Positions 43,924 through 52,413 are shown, counted from the first letter of the stretch. The stretch is DNA of 64,000 nucleotides from Flavobacterium chryseum (GCF_004362015.1 NZ_SNWW01000002.1:310001-374000), one strand, 5' to 3'. The notes: generated from the sequence alone by a model not told the origin. A program made the numbers and translations.

Positions 43924-44979
43924 ATGTCTACAAACATTTCCAAAAACATTTCCAGACCTTATTTATTTGCCGGAATACACATTCTTGGCTGGTTATTATT
44001 GGGATTTATTATGTTGTTTTACATTCCTATAACATGGAATGTTATACTTCCTTCGGTTTTCTGGCTTTGGCAAATGATCGTATTGTTTTTATTAATTATC
44101 ATTTTTTATTCTAATGCCAAAATCGTAGTTCCAAAAACCATTATTAAAGACCATACTTCTCCCTATTTATTATGGGCATTTATTGCTGTTGTTGTGATGC
44201 AGTTTATTGCTTATTTTTTTACTTCGCAAACAGATCTTCATACTAAAGTGAGTCTCGTTTTAGGCTTCAAAAAATATAGAAATCCTTATTTCGACAATTA
44301 TGTTCTAATGCTTACTTTACTGGTTTTAGGAATCAGTACCAGTTGGGCGATGTTACAGCATTGGCAAAAAGCGGCACAGCACAAACAAAAACTGGAACAG
44401 GACAAAACAATGGCCGAATTAGCGATGCTGAAAGCGCAGATTAATCCGCATTTTTTCTTCAATTCCTTAAATAGTATTTATTCGCTCACTTATACTGATA
44501 TTGAAGACTCTAGAAATGCACTGCACACTTTGAGCCGAATGATGCGATACCTGCTTTACAGCACCGAAGAAACTACAACATTGCTGAAAGAAGCGGAGTT
44601 TATGCGGGATTTTATCGCTTTGATGAAACTTCGTGCCAATAGTAAATTAACGATTACGACCGACATTCCGGAAAAGATTCACGATTACCCAATTGTTCCG
44701 ATGTTATTACTACCTTTAGTAGAAAATGCTTTTAAACACGGTGTTCATGCCACTGATAAAAGTGAAATTCATATCTCGCTTAGGCAGAATGGCAGCATTC
44801 TTGAATTTAAAGTAGAAAATACCTATTTCGAAAAGTCTTCGACATCTGACGAAGGCGGCATTGGGTTAACAAATACAAAACGCAGACTGCATTTAATTTA
44901 TCCACAGAAACATTCGTTAGTAGCCGGAATAGCTAAAAACGGAATGTATAATGTAAAACTGCAAATAACTTTAGAATAA
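43924..44979 (+). CDS. LytS-type sensor histidine kinase (efflux-linked)
   Basis: 351 aa with four transmembrane segments within the first 145 residues and a short charged linker. The kinase motif is AQINPHFFFNSLNSIYSLT with the probable His176, then LLLPLVENAFKHG (N-box) and GGIGLTNTKRRLHLIYP. It overlaps the regulator gene by one base. Being divergent from the RND operon, it may control efflux; that is inference. Confidence 0.93.
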   Translation: MSTNISKNISRPYLFAGIHILGWLLLGFIMLFYIPITWNVILPSVFWLWQMIVLFLLIIIFYSNAKIVVPKTIIKDHTSPYLLWAFIAVVVMQFIAYFFTSQTDLHTKVSLVLGFKKYRNPYFDNYVLMLTLLVLGISTSWAMLQHWQKAAQHKQKLEQDKTMAELAMLKAQINPHFFFNSLNSIYSLTYTDIEDSRNALHTLSRMMRYLLYSTEETTTLLKEAEFMRDFIALMKLRANSKLTITTDIPEKIHDYPIVPMLLLPLVENAFKHGVHATDKSEIHISLRQNGSILEFKVENTYFEKSSTSDEGGIGLTNTKRRLHLIYPQKHSLVAGIAKNGMYNVKLQITLE

Positions 44980-45710
44980 TGACAATATTAAAATGTATAG
45001 CGGTCGATGATGAACCTTTAGCTTTAAAATTGGTACAGACTTTTATTGAGCAAACGCCTTTTTTAGAATTAACAGCCAGTTGCGATAATGCGGTTGAAGC
45101 TTTGACCTTAATTCGCGAAAAACAGCCGGATCTTGTTTTTCTGGACATTAATATGCCTAATTTAACGGGAATGGAATTGGCGAGACTTTTGCAGGAACAG
45201 CCGGGACCGTTGCCTAAAATCGTTTTTACTACCGCTTACAATCATTATGCAATTGAAGGGTACCGCGTAAATGCAGTCGATTATCTTTTAAAACCTTTTA
45301 GTTATGAAGAGTTTTTGCGCGCTGCCAATAAAGTTTTGAAAATAACAGAAGATACTTCTAATCATTTTCAGACTGTTACGGCAGACGATGAATTTATTTT
45401 CCTGAAAGTCGAGTATCAATGGGTTAGAATTTCTCTTAAAGATATTTCTTATATCGAAAGTTTAAAAGATTATGTAAAAGTACATCTCGACGATACTCAA
45501 AAAGCCGTGCTTTCGCTCATATCTTTAAAAGCATTGGAAGAAAAATTGCCTTCATCAAAATTTATGAGAGTGCATCGTTCTTACATTGTTTCTCTGGATA
45601 AAATTAGTGCCATCAGCAAAAACTCCATTTTTATTGATAAAGAAGAAATAACAGTTGGCGAACAATACAAGGAGACTTTTAAAGCTATTGTAGAAAAATG
45701 GATCAAATAA
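44979..45710 (+). CDS. LytTR-family response regulator (efflux-linked)
   Basis: 243 aa. Receiver with Asp10/Asp11 and phospho-acceptor Asp56 in LVFLDINMPN, and LLKPFSYEEF at the K site. The LytTR domain has EFIFLKVEYQWVRISLKDISYIESLKDYVKV and FMRVHRSYIVSLDKI, well matched to the family. The start ATG shares a base with the kinase stop. It pairs with the kinase upstream. Confidence 0.94.
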   Translation: MTILKCIAVDDEPLALKLVQTFIEQTPFLELTASCDNAVEALTLIREKQPDLVFLDINMPNLTGMELARLLQEQPGPLPKIVFTTAYNHYAIEGYRVNAVDYLLKPFSYEEFLRAANKVLKITEDTSNHFQTVTADDEFIFLKVEYQWVRISLKDISYIESLKDYVKVHLDDTQKAVLSLISLKALEEKLPSSKFMRVHRSYIVSLDKISAISKNSIFIDKEEITVGEQYKETFKAIVEKWIK

Positions 45711-45723
45711 AAAATTAAATACC

Positions 45724-46017
45724 ATGGAAAAAAGATCGAACAAATATCATTTAACATTGAGCTTAAAGCAATATGCAAATGGAGAAACAAAACCAGCAAA
45801 AGAACTGGGAATTGAATTCGATAATCACGACGAAATATTTGAAATAATTGAAAAAATAAAAGATAAAAATATATTCGACAATGAATCTGAAGCCACACAA
45901 TTTGCACTTGGTTTAAAATTGTTCAGCGAAATCAAACTAAAACACCGCAAAAATCCTTTGTTTGAAGAATTGAATGACGTGTTTCCTGTTTTTATGAAGA
46001 AACTTAAGAGTTTGTAA
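45724..46017 (+). CDS. DUF3861 family protein
   Basis: 97 aa. YHLTLSLKQYANGE at the start and DNHDEIFEIIEKIKDKN with FEELNDVFPVFMKKL near the end fit DUF3861, a family of about 90-100 aa small proteins of unknown function. It starts 13 bases after the LytTR regulator stop and so is probably the third gene of that operon. Confidence 0.85.
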   Translation: MEKRSNKYHLTLSLKQYANGETKPAKELGIEFDNHDEIFEIIEKIKDKNIFDNESEATQFALGLKLFSEIKLKHRKNPLFEELNDVFPVFMKKLKSL

Positions 46018-46021
46018 GGTT

Positions 46022-46110
46022 TGCCACGAATTACACTAATTCACTAATTTTTTTCTAAATTGATCTTCAGATTTTATTCGTGGAAATTAGTGTAACTCGC
46101 GGCGAAAAAA
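46022..46110. repeat. Inverted repeat of CACGAATTACACTAATT type
   Basis: GCCACGAATTACACTAATTC on the left and ATTCGTGGAAATTAGTGTAA on the right form a two-part inverted repeat, a different family from the CACGCAGAT elements though with similar design. Confidence 0.6.
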
Positions 46111-46149
46111 TTCCACTTTATTCCTTAAATTAGTTTTAAAATTTAAATC

Positions 46150-47037
46150 ATGGCCAAACTAACCAAAGAAGATATCAGTCAGGAAGTATTTGATTTATAT
46201 AATGATTACGCTCATAATAAAATCAACAGAAGACAATTTGTCGAAAAGCTGTCCATATTTGCTGTAGGAGCCGTTACGCTGCCTTCGCTTTTAAGTTTTA
46301 TGACACCCAATTATGTCGACAGTATTTTAATTCCGCCCACAGATTCAAGATTAAAAACGGGTTATATTAATTATGATTCTCCAAAAGGCGGCGGAAGCAT
46401 TAAAGGTCTTCTCTCCCAGCCTTCTGAAACTAAAAAGAAACTACCCGGAATAATTGTCGTACACGAAAACCGAGGCCTTAATCCTTATATCGAAGATGTG
46501 GGAAGACGAGCTGCTATAGAAGGTTTCATTACGCTTGCGCCAGACGCATTATCGCCATTAGGCGGTTATCCCGGTAATGACGATGCCGGACGTGAATTGC
46601 AAAAAAAACGTACCAAAGAAGAAATGCTTGAAGATTTTATTGCTGCTTATGAATATCTCAAATCACATCCGGATTGTAACGGTTACATTGGCGTGGTTGG
46701 CTTTTGTTTTGGTGGATGGATTTCGAATATGATGGCGGTTAAAATTCCAACTTTGCGTGCGGCTGTTCCGTATTATGGCGGGCAACCTACCAAAGAAGAA
46801 GCAGAACAAATAAAAACACCGCTATTGTTGCATTATGCAGGATTAGACACCCGCGTAAACGAAGGCTGGCCAGCGTTTCAGGAAGTACTCAATAAAAATA
46901 AAGTCGAAAATACCGCTTATTTTTATCCAAACGTAAATCACGGTTTTCATAATAATACAACACCAAGATACGATGAAGCCGCCGCAACTTTATCGTGGAC
47001 GAGAACTATTCACTTTTTTAAGGAAAAACTAAAATAG
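46150..47037 (+). CDS. Dienelactone hydrolase family protein, Tat-like signal
   Basis: 295 aa. An RRQF motif followed by a hydrophobic stretch (27-53) suggests a Tat-type export signal or anchor, as in the YghX-like group. The hydrolase core has VVHENRGLNPYIEDVGRRAA, the cysteine nucleophile Cys186 in GFCFGGW, and a late NHGFHN with the catalytic His. The Cys in place of Ser is the dienelactone hydrolase hallmark. The AraC-type gene follows 13 bases on. Confidence 0.9.
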   Translation: MAKLTKEDISQEVFDLYNDYAHNKINRRQFVEKLSIFAVGAVTLPSLLSFMTPNYVDSILIPPTDSRLKTGYINYDSPKGGGSIKGLLSQPSETKKKLPGIIVVHENRGLNPYIEDVGRRAAIEGFITLAPDALSPLGGYPGNDDAGRELQKKRTKEEMLEDFIAAYEYLKSHPDCNGYIGVVGFCFGGWISNMMAVKIPTLRAAVPYYGGQPTKEEAEQIKTPLLLHYAGLDTRVNEGWPAFQEVLNKNKVENTAYFYPNVNHGFHNNTTPRYDEAAATLSWTRTIHFFKEKLK

Positions 47038-47050
47038 AATTTTCTTTAAA

Positions 47051-47995
47051 ATGACAAAATCAATAGCAACGGTTTATTTTTACATTCCCAAACATGTTTC
47101 ATTACTTGATTTAAGCGGTGTTGTAGAAGTGTTTCAGGAAGCCAATAATCTGAATTTTAGTTATGATTTAAAGTTCGTGAGCAGTCAATCTTCCATGAAT
47201 TCTAATTCGGGATTAGAGCTTTCTTCTTTGATTCATTTTTCTGAAACAAATCCACAAAAAAATGATATTATTTTTGTTTCCGGATTCAGTACGCATCAAT
47301 TAGCAAAACTTACAGAAGATCCTTTATTTTTTGAATGGCTGCAGAATGCAAACAAAAATCTAACAACCATTTGCAGCGTTTGTACAGGCGCATTTCTGCT
47401 GGCGAAATCAGGACTTTTAGATCATAAAGAATGTACGACACATTGGAAACTTCTTGAAAAACTAAAAAAAGATTTTCCGCTTTTAAAACCTCAAAAGAAC
47501 ATTTTATTTACCAAATCTGAAAACATCTACACCAGCGCCGGAATTGTAACGGGAATTGATCTGGCTTTGTTTATTATAGAAGAAAGGCACGGCAAAGATG
47601 CTGCAACGACGATTGCCAAAGAACTTGTGGTTTATAAAAGACGAAACGGAACGGATGAACAGGAAAGCGTTTATTTGCAAAACCGAAATCACCGTGACGA
47701 AAAAATTCATACCATTCAGGATTGGATTATTTACAATTTAGAAAAGACTTCAAACATTGATTTTTTAGCCGATTTGGTATTCATAAGTCCAAGAAATCTA
47801 ACCCGTATTTTTAAAAAAGAAACCGGAATTACAATTGCCGAATACCGAACCAAATTAAGAATTGAAAAAGCCAAAAGCCTGCTCGCTAATTCAGATTACA
47901 AAATAGAACATATTGCCCATTTATGCGGCTATAAAACTTCGAAACAATTAAGAGTTGTGCTCGATCAGCATAATTATTTACTCGTTAAAAATTAA
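47051..47995 (+). CDS. GlxA-family AraC regulator (DJ-1/PfpI-like N-domain)
   Basis: 314 aa. The N-terminal DJ-1/PfpI-like domain (about 1-180) keeps TICSVCTGAFLLAKSGLLDHKECTTHW with the nucleophile-elbow cysteine. The C-terminal AraC helix-turn-helix domain (about 215-310) includes LADLVFISPRNLTRIFKKETGITIAEY and IEHIAHLCGYKTSKQLR. Such proteins control adjacent catabolic genes. Downstream an isochorismatase gene has a 21-bp-period direct repeat in its promoter, the expected kind of binding site. Confidence 0.93.
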   Translation: MTKSIATVYFYIPKHVSLLDLSGVVEVFQEANNLNFSYDLKFVSSQSSMNSNSGLELSSLIHFSETNPQKNDIIFVSGFSTHQLAKLTEDPLFFEWLQNANKNLTTICSVCTGAFLLAKSGLLDHKECTTHWKLLEKLKKDFPLLKPQKNILFTKSENIYTSAGIVTGIDLALFIIEERHGKDAATTIAKELVVYKRRNGTDEQESVYLQNRNHRDEKIHTIQDWIIYNLEKTSNIDFLADLVFISPRNLTRIFKKETGITIAEYRTKLRIEKAKSLLANSDYKIEHIAHLCGYKTSKQLRVVLDQHNYLLVKN

Positions 47996-48000
47996 TTTAA

Positions 48001-48088
48001 TATGGTCACCTAGCTATTAGCTATGTGCATTAAAAACAAGTGAAACGCCTTTTTAGTGTATTCAAATCTATGTTTCTATGTGTTAAAA
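48001..48088. repeat. Dispersed repeat, family AACACATAGAAACATAG, copy 4
   Basis: Right arm ATCTATGTTTCTATGTGTT with a TAGCTATGTGC word and a GTGAAACGCCTTTTT core on its left; compare 48770-48842, which looks like its mirror image on the other side of the isochorismatase gene. Confidence 0.65.
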
Positions 48089-48099
48089 ATAATTGTACG

Positions 48100-48167
48100 C
48101 GACAGTCGGTTGTCTTAAAACGACTATCGTTTGTCCTTTTTCAGCAATAAGTACCAAAGTACATTTG
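48100..48167 (+). promoter_or_regulatory. Isochorismatase promoter with 21-bp tandem AraC-type site
   Basis: Two adjacent 21-base units, beginning CGACAGTCGGTTGTC (48100) and CGACTATCGTTTGTC (48121), match at 15 of 21 positions. -7 box TACATTTG is at 48160-48167, without a clear -33 TTG, consistent with activator dependence. The second unit's TTTGTCC...TTTCA word resembles the repeats upstream of the two exported hydrolases. Confidence 0.6.
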
Positions 48168-48194
48168 TAATCTAATAATCAAAAAGATATACAA

Positions 48195-48761
48195 ATGAAA
48201 CTAAGAGAAAAAAATCCGGCTTTAATTATAATTGATGTTCAAAAAGGTTTTAACGAAGAAGCTTTTTGGGGCGGAAACCGAAATAATAAAGATGCTGAAA
48301 CCAAAATGGCTCAAATTCTGGAAAAATGGAGAGCGCTTCAATTGCCTGTTTTTCATATTGTACACAGTTCCATTCATCCAAATTCAAAATTAAACGCATC
48401 AAATCCAGGTTTTGAAATCAAAGAGGAAGTAAAACCAATTGATGGCGAACCTGTTATTGTAAAAAATGTAAACAGCGCTTTTATCGGAACCGATTTAAAA
48501 GAAAGACTTGACACACAAGGAATCACACATCTTGTTATTGTGGGTTTAACTACCAATCACTGCGTTTCTACCACAACCAGAATGGCCGGAAATTACGGTT
48601 ACGAAAATTTATTAATAGCTGATGCCACCGCTACATTTGACAGAATTGGCATTAATGGAGAAAAATTTGATTCAAAATTAATGCATCAAACCAGTTTAGC
48701 CAGTTTGCATAACGAATTTACGGAAGTAATCACTACAGAAAAACTGCTTGAATTAGTATAG
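48195..48761 (+). CDS. Isochorismatase-family cysteine hydrolase
   Basis: 188 aa. The catalytic triad of the family is visible: Asp14 in IIIDVQKGF, Lys90 in VIVKNVNSAF and Cys123 in LTTNHCVSTTTR. Substrates in this family range from isochorismate to nicotinamide and related amides; nothing here identifies one. It probably is the target of the GlxA-type regulator upstream. Confidence 0.92.
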   Translation: MKLREKNPALIIIDVQKGFNEEAFWGGNRNNKDAETKMAQILEKWRALQLPVFHIVHSSIHPNSKLNASNPGFEIKEEVKPIDGEPVIVKNVNSAFIGTDLKERLDTQGITHLVIVGLTTNHCVSTTTRMAGNYGYENLLIADATATFDRIGINGEKFDSKLMHQTSLASLHNEFTEVITTEKLLELV

Positions 48762-48769
48762 TTTTTTTT

Positions 48770-48842
48770 TAAAACACATAGAAACATAGAATTTGCATAT
48801 CGCTGAAAAGGCGTTTCATTAAATATAAGCCGCATAGTCCTT
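48770..48842. repeat. Dispersed repeat, family AACACATAGAAACATAG, copy 5
   Basis: Left arm AAAACACATAGAAACATAGAATTT plus CTGAAAAGGCGTTTC core. With copy 4 it brackets the isochorismatase gene in mirror orientation. Confidence 0.65.
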
Positions 48843-48920
48843 TTTGAAAAAATTCTGATTTTAAAAATTATATGATTCCAAATTTTTAATTTTTAATTCT
48901 CAATTTTTAATTTAAAATAA

Positions 48921-48985
48921 ACCAGTTTAGGATTATAAATCAAAAAACTGGATCATTTTTTAGTTAGGATACCTACCTAAGTTTG
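48921..48985 (+). promoter_or_regulatory. Composite MocR/MarR-type promoter of the mini-thioredoxin-protoglobin operon
   Basis: In order: CTAAACTGGT (minus strand, 48921-48930), AAACTGGAT (48945-48953), a palindrome of TTAGTTAGG, ATA, CCTACCTAA (48960-48980), and the -7 box TAAGTTTG (48978-48985). No -33 TTG is at the usual distance. The arrangement repeats base for base in the promoter at 52839-52879. Confidence 0.7.
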
Positions 48986-49020
48986 TCATGACGATAAAGT
49001 CATAATATAAAACTTAAAAA

Positions 49021-49254
49021 ATGAAAAAAGCAATTTTTTATCATGCAGGCTGCCCGGTTTGTGTAACTGCAGAACAGGAAATCATTAGTTTAATTGGAGC
49101 ATCAAATGTAGAAGTAGTGCATTTTGGAGAAGACAAAAGCCGTCTTGCAGAGGCTGAAAATGCCGGCGTAAAATCAGTACCGGCTTTAGTTACTTCACAA
49201 GGAAATGTCCTTCATATTAACTTCGGAGCAACACTTGCCGACGTTAGAGGATAA
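49021..49254 (+). CDS. 77-aa mini-thioredoxin-like protein (CPVC), copy 1
   Basis: 77 aa, far shorter than thioredoxin (about 105). The redox motif CPVC is at 11-14 after a first strand KKAIFYHAG, and GVKSVPALV supplies the cis-proline loop, so the fold is glutaredoxin-like. It has no signal peptide. The paralogue at 52570-52803 is about 60 percent identical by eye. It lies 16 bases before the exported protoglobin gene, same operon. A role in thiol or heme-linked redox control is inference. Confidence 0.88.
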   Translation: MKKAIFYHAGCPVCVTAEQEIISLIGASNVEVVHFGEDKSRLAEAENAGVKSVPALVTSQGNVLHINFGATLADVRG

Positions 49255-49270
49255 TCATCAATTAGTATAA

Positions 49271-49945
49271 ATGCTAAACCAATCAAATCAAATGAGATCA
49301 AAATATATATTGATAGCAACATTGCTTATCATCACTCTGCAGGCTACAGCACAGGAAACAAAAGCGCCACACGGTTATACTTACGGAACTAAAGAAGTGG
49401 CAAAATCGCCGTTTACACTTGAAGAATTAAAACTTTTGGAACAATCTTTACTTTTTTCAGAAGAAGATGTAAAGTATTTACGAATGAGCCACGATATTCT
49501 TGAAGGTCAAACCGATGCAATTCTAGACGTTTGGTACGGTTTTGTGGCCTCAACACCACAATTGGTTTATTTTTTTGGCAACACAAAAACCGGAAAACCA
49601 GACGGAGAATATTTAGCAAAAGTAAGGGCACGTTTTAAAATGTGGATTCTTCAAACGGCTGAAGCTAAGTACGATCAGGATTGGCTTAACTATCAATACG
49701 AAATTGGTTTGAGACATTACACCACCAAGAAAAACAAAACAGACAAAGTTAGTTCTGTGCCAATTATTAACTATCGTTACATTCCTGCTCTAACCATTCC
49801 GGTTACAACCACGCTAAAACCATTTTTGGCAAAAACCGGAGCAAGTACTGCCGATGTCGATAAAATGTATAATGCCTGGGTAAAAAGTGTTTTAATTCAA
49901 AGTATACTTTGGGGTCAGCCTTATATGAAAAAAGGAGAATTCTAA
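49271..49945 (+). CDS. Exported protoglobin-domain protein
   Basis: 224 aa; true start may be the internal ATG at 49292 (MRSKYILIATLL). A signal peptide ends near LQATAQ (28). The rest is a protoglobin fold: FTLEELKLLEQSLLFSEEDVKYLRMSHDILEGQTDAILDVWYGF-type helices, then EIGLRHYTTKKN with the proximal heme ligand His149, and INYRYIPALTIPVTTTLKPFLAK. Protoglobins bind O2, CO or NO; most are cytoplasmic or sensor modules, so an exported form, coupled to a mini-thioredoxin, is unusual. Confidence 0.88.
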   Translation: MLNQSNQMRSKYILIATLLIITLQATAQETKAPHGYTYGTKEVAKSPFTLEELKLLEQSLLFSEEDVKYLRMSHDILEGQTDAILDVWYGFVASTPQLVYFFGNTKTGKPDGEYLAKVRARFKMWILQTAEAKYDQDWLNYQYEIGLRHYTTKKNKTDKVSSVPIINYRYIPALTIPVTTTLKPFLAKTGASTADVDKMYNAWVKSVLIQSILWGQPYMKKGEF

Positions 49946-49949
49946 AAAA

Positions 49950-49990
49950 AAGAGCCGTACTTAAATATAAGTCCGGCTATTTTTTTAATT
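49950..49990 (+). terminator. Terminator of the protoglobin operon
   Basis: AGCCGTACTTA / TAAGTCCGGCT stem with one mismatched pair and a T7 tail, just past the stop codon. Confidence 0.85.
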
Positions 49991-50060
49991 ATTTTTTAAT
50001 CTATTATTGTAATTTTGGTCTATCAGTAAATTACAATTCCAACACAAACAACCAGTCCAG

Positions 50061-51473
50061 ATGTTACGACCATGGCAATTTGAAATTCAATTAGACAAAA
50101 AATCAGACAAGGCACTTTATCTACAAATTGCTGATGCTATTATCATTGCGATAAAATCCGGCAAATTAACCAGTGGTAATGCTTTACCAGGAAGCCGACA
50201 GTTGGCCGGACTTTTAAATGTGAACAGAAATACAGTAATTGAAGCTCTGGACGTACTTATTGCCGAAGGCTGGGTGATTACGATGGATCGAAAAGGTACT
50301 TTTATTGCTGATATTTTACCCGAAATTATTCCGAATAAAAAAGCGACAGAACAAATCAATAATACAGTTGAAGATTTAAAACCACATCTTATTTTTGATG
50401 ACGGACTTCCAGACAGCCGCCTCGCCCCTATGAATGATCTGGCACGCGCTTACAGGGAAATTTTCAACAGAAAATCGCGTTGGCAAATTATGGGCTACAG
50501 CAATGAATTGGGAAATATCGAATTTAGAAAAGCCATAGTGCAAATGCTGAATTTTAAAAGAGGTATGAATGTTTCGCTCGACGAAATTTGCATTACGCGC
50601 GGCAGCCAGATGGCAATGTATCTCGCGGCGCATTGTTTACTCTCGAAAGGAGATTTTGTAATGATCGAAAATCCGGGTTATAAACCTGCCTGGGAAGCGT
50701 TTGAAAATGCCGGTGCCAGTTTACTTCCTGTAAATGTTACTACAGATGGTTTAGATTTGGATGAGGTTGAAAATCATCTCAAAAAAAAACAAAATGTAAA
50801 AGCAATCTACGTTACGCCACACCATCAATTTCCTACTACGGTTACGATGAGTCTGAAAAAAAGACTGAAACTTATTGACTTATCCAATCAATACGGATTT
50901 ACAATTATCGAAGACGATTATGATCATGAATTCCATTTTGGGCAACGTCCCATTTTGCCCATTTCGAGTTACGCCAATGCCAAAAACTTTGTATACATTG
51001 GTACTTTAAGCAAAATTGTTGCTCCGGCATTGCGTATAGGTTATGTTGCCAGTTCATCTGAAAACATTCAGAAAATTGCCAATCACCGTAGAATAATTGA
51101 TGTACAAGGAGATAACATTATGGAAGAAGCCATTTTACATCTTATCAATGAAGGTAAAATCAAAAGGCATCTTAAAAAAACAAACCTGATCTATAAGGCA
51201 AAAAGAGATCATTTTGAAACGCTTTGCCATCTTCATCTTAAAGATAAAATTACTTTTACAAAACCCGAAGGAGGTTTAGCCTTTTGGATGGTTCCGAATA
51301 AAAATATTGATGCCAAAAAAGTTTGCGAAGAATTGCGTAGCAAAGGCATCAAAATCATGAATCCGGATAAGTTTAGTTTTGGCAATCCGGTATCAGGATT
51401 TCGATTAGGATATGCCTCACTTACAGAACAACAAATGGAAGAAGGAATTTTAACCCTTGCCAAATACTTATAA
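50061..51473 (+). CDS. MocR-family regulator (GntR helix-turn-helix fused to aminotransferase domain)
   Basis: 470 aa. The GntR winged helix (about 10-80) has YLQIADAIIIAIKSGKLTSGNALPGSR and LNVNRNTVIEALDVL; the rest is a fold-type I aminotransferase with TRGSQMAMYLAAH, YDHEFHFG and the PLP lysine Lys318 in GTLSKIVAPALRIGY. MocR proteins sense PLP or amino compounds. Neighbours include a YggS PLP-homeostasis gene, so a PdxR-like role is plausible. A CCAGTCCAG word overlaps its own start region (50051-50060). Confidence 0.92.
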   Translation: MLRPWQFEIQLDKKSDKALYLQIADAIIIAIKSGKLTSGNALPGSRQLAGLLNVNRNTVIEALDVLIAEGWVITMDRKGTFIADILPEIIPNKKATEQINNTVEDLKPHLIFDDGLPDSRLAPMNDLARAYREIFNRKSRWQIMGYSNELGNIEFRKAIVQMLNFKRGMNVSLDEICITRGSQMAMYLAAHCLLSKGDFVMIENPGYKPAWEAFENAGASLLPVNVTTDGLDLDEVENHLKKKQNVKAIYVTPHHQFPTTVTMSLKKRLKLIDLSNQYGFTIIEDDYDHEFHFGQRPILPISSYANAKNFVYIGTLSKIVAPALRIGYVASSSENIQKIANHRRIIDVQGDNIMEEAILHLINEGKIKRHLKKTNLIYKAKRDHFETLCHLHLKDKITFTKPEGGLAFWMVPNKNIDAKKVCEELRSKGIKIMNPDKFSFGNPVSGFRLGYASLTEQQMEEGILTLAKYL

Positions 51474-52073
51474 ACGTGCGGGTTTATGATCGTGACAATC
51501 CAGTTTAATGTCAGCGGTTTCTAATTTTATTTCCATCAATTTACAATGATTGCTTCCGTTTTGTTGCGAAAAATAATGGCAATTATAACAGGTACTCTGC
51601 ACATTAATAACTTGCAAAGTATGCAGTTGCTGAATTAGAGCACTAATGTTCTGCCATAAAACAACTTTATCATTTTCAGATGTTTCTGTTACAATATCAT
51701 ACAAAGGATCTGTAAAATCTTCTGTTACCAAAACAATTTCTAAACCTCTAGCAGTTAATACAATTGTATAACTTCTTGAATCGCTGCTATTCGCCTCTTT
51801 AACTATATATTTTTTCTGTTCTAAAATCTTAATCGTATCGCTAACGGTAGCTTTTGTCAGATTAAATTCTTTCGCCAGATAACTTACTGTTGATTTGTTT
51901 CCGTAATGATGTTTTATAAAGATCAAAAGCTGAATCTGTATTGGACTCAAATCATATTTTTTGGCTTTTTCCCATAATAAAACCCTGAAAACCTGAGACA
52001 AGCGTTCGAAACCAGCCACAATTTTTCCGTCTAAATTGTTGTTTTGCATTTCTAAATTAAAAATGTTTTTCAT
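51468..52073 (-). CDS. MarR-family regulator with four-cysteine C-terminal tail
   Basis: 201 aa; the start at 52073 or 52049 is uncertain. The winged helix is VSYLAKEFNLTKATVSDTIKILEQKKYI with the wing NSSDSRSYTIVLTARG. Beyond the usual MarR length (about 150) it carries Cys162, Cys165, Cys177 and Cys193 (C-x2-C-x11-C-x15-C) with nearby histidines, which could hold an Fe-S cluster or zinc, or form disulfides. It overlaps the convergent MocR gene by 6 bases. A redox- or NO-sensing repressor is an attractive but unproven reading. Confidence 0.88.
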   Translation of the reverse strand: MKNIFNLEMQNNNLDGKIVAGFERLSQVFRVLLWEKAKKYDLSPIQIQLLIFIKHHYGNKSTVSYLAKEFNLTKATVSDTIKILEQKKYIVKEANSSDSRSYTIVLTARGLEIVLVTEDFTDPLYDIVTETSENDKVVLWQNISALIQQLHTLQVINVQSTCYNCHYFSQQNGSNHCKLMEIKLETADIKLDCHDHKPARL

Positions 52074-52087
52074 ACTATTATAACAAA

Positions 52088-52126
52088 TAAAAATAGACTG
52101 AAAGCCCCCACTTTCAGTCTATTGAA
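52088..52126 (-). terminator. Terminator between DUF2024 and MarR genes
   Basis: Perfect 13-bp stem AATAGACTGAAAG / CTTTCAGTCTATT with loop CCCCCA. On the minus strand it follows the DUF2024 stop. Confidence 0.8.
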
Positions 52127-52149
52127 TTAATAATCCTAAAAGAGAATCA

Positions 52150-52413
52150 TTAGTAACAGTTTTCCATTTCAATAATCGAAAAACCGTTTTTAAGTATTTC
52201 ATTTTCTACTTCTGCAGGCGCCTGATCAATATGGCAAAATCTGCATTCGTTGGCGGTCAAAGGCTGACCTTCCTGTAAAACTGTTTTAAGGTAACTTTTA
52301 CCATATTCAAAAACCTGGCTGGCATCATAATTATCCTCATCAACAAGAATATCAAAATGCATAATTTTTCCGTCTTTTCGGGTTACATATGTATCCCATA
52401 CTGCTACTTTCAT
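52150..52413 (-). CDS. DUF2024 family protein
   Basis: 87 aa: MKVAVWDTYVTRKDGKIMHFDILV is diagnostic of DUF2024, and the CRFCH motif (58-62) with a further cysteine near the C-terminus (ENCY) suggests metal or disulfide chemistry. The family has no established function. It is in the direction of the mini-thioredoxin gene upstream, separated by a 155-base gap that contains a hairpin repeat. Confidence 0.9.
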   Translation of the reverse strand: MKVAVWDTYVTRKDGKIMHFDILVDEDNYDASQVFEYGKSYLKTVLQEGQPLTANECRFCHIDQAPAEVENEILKNGFSIIEMENCY

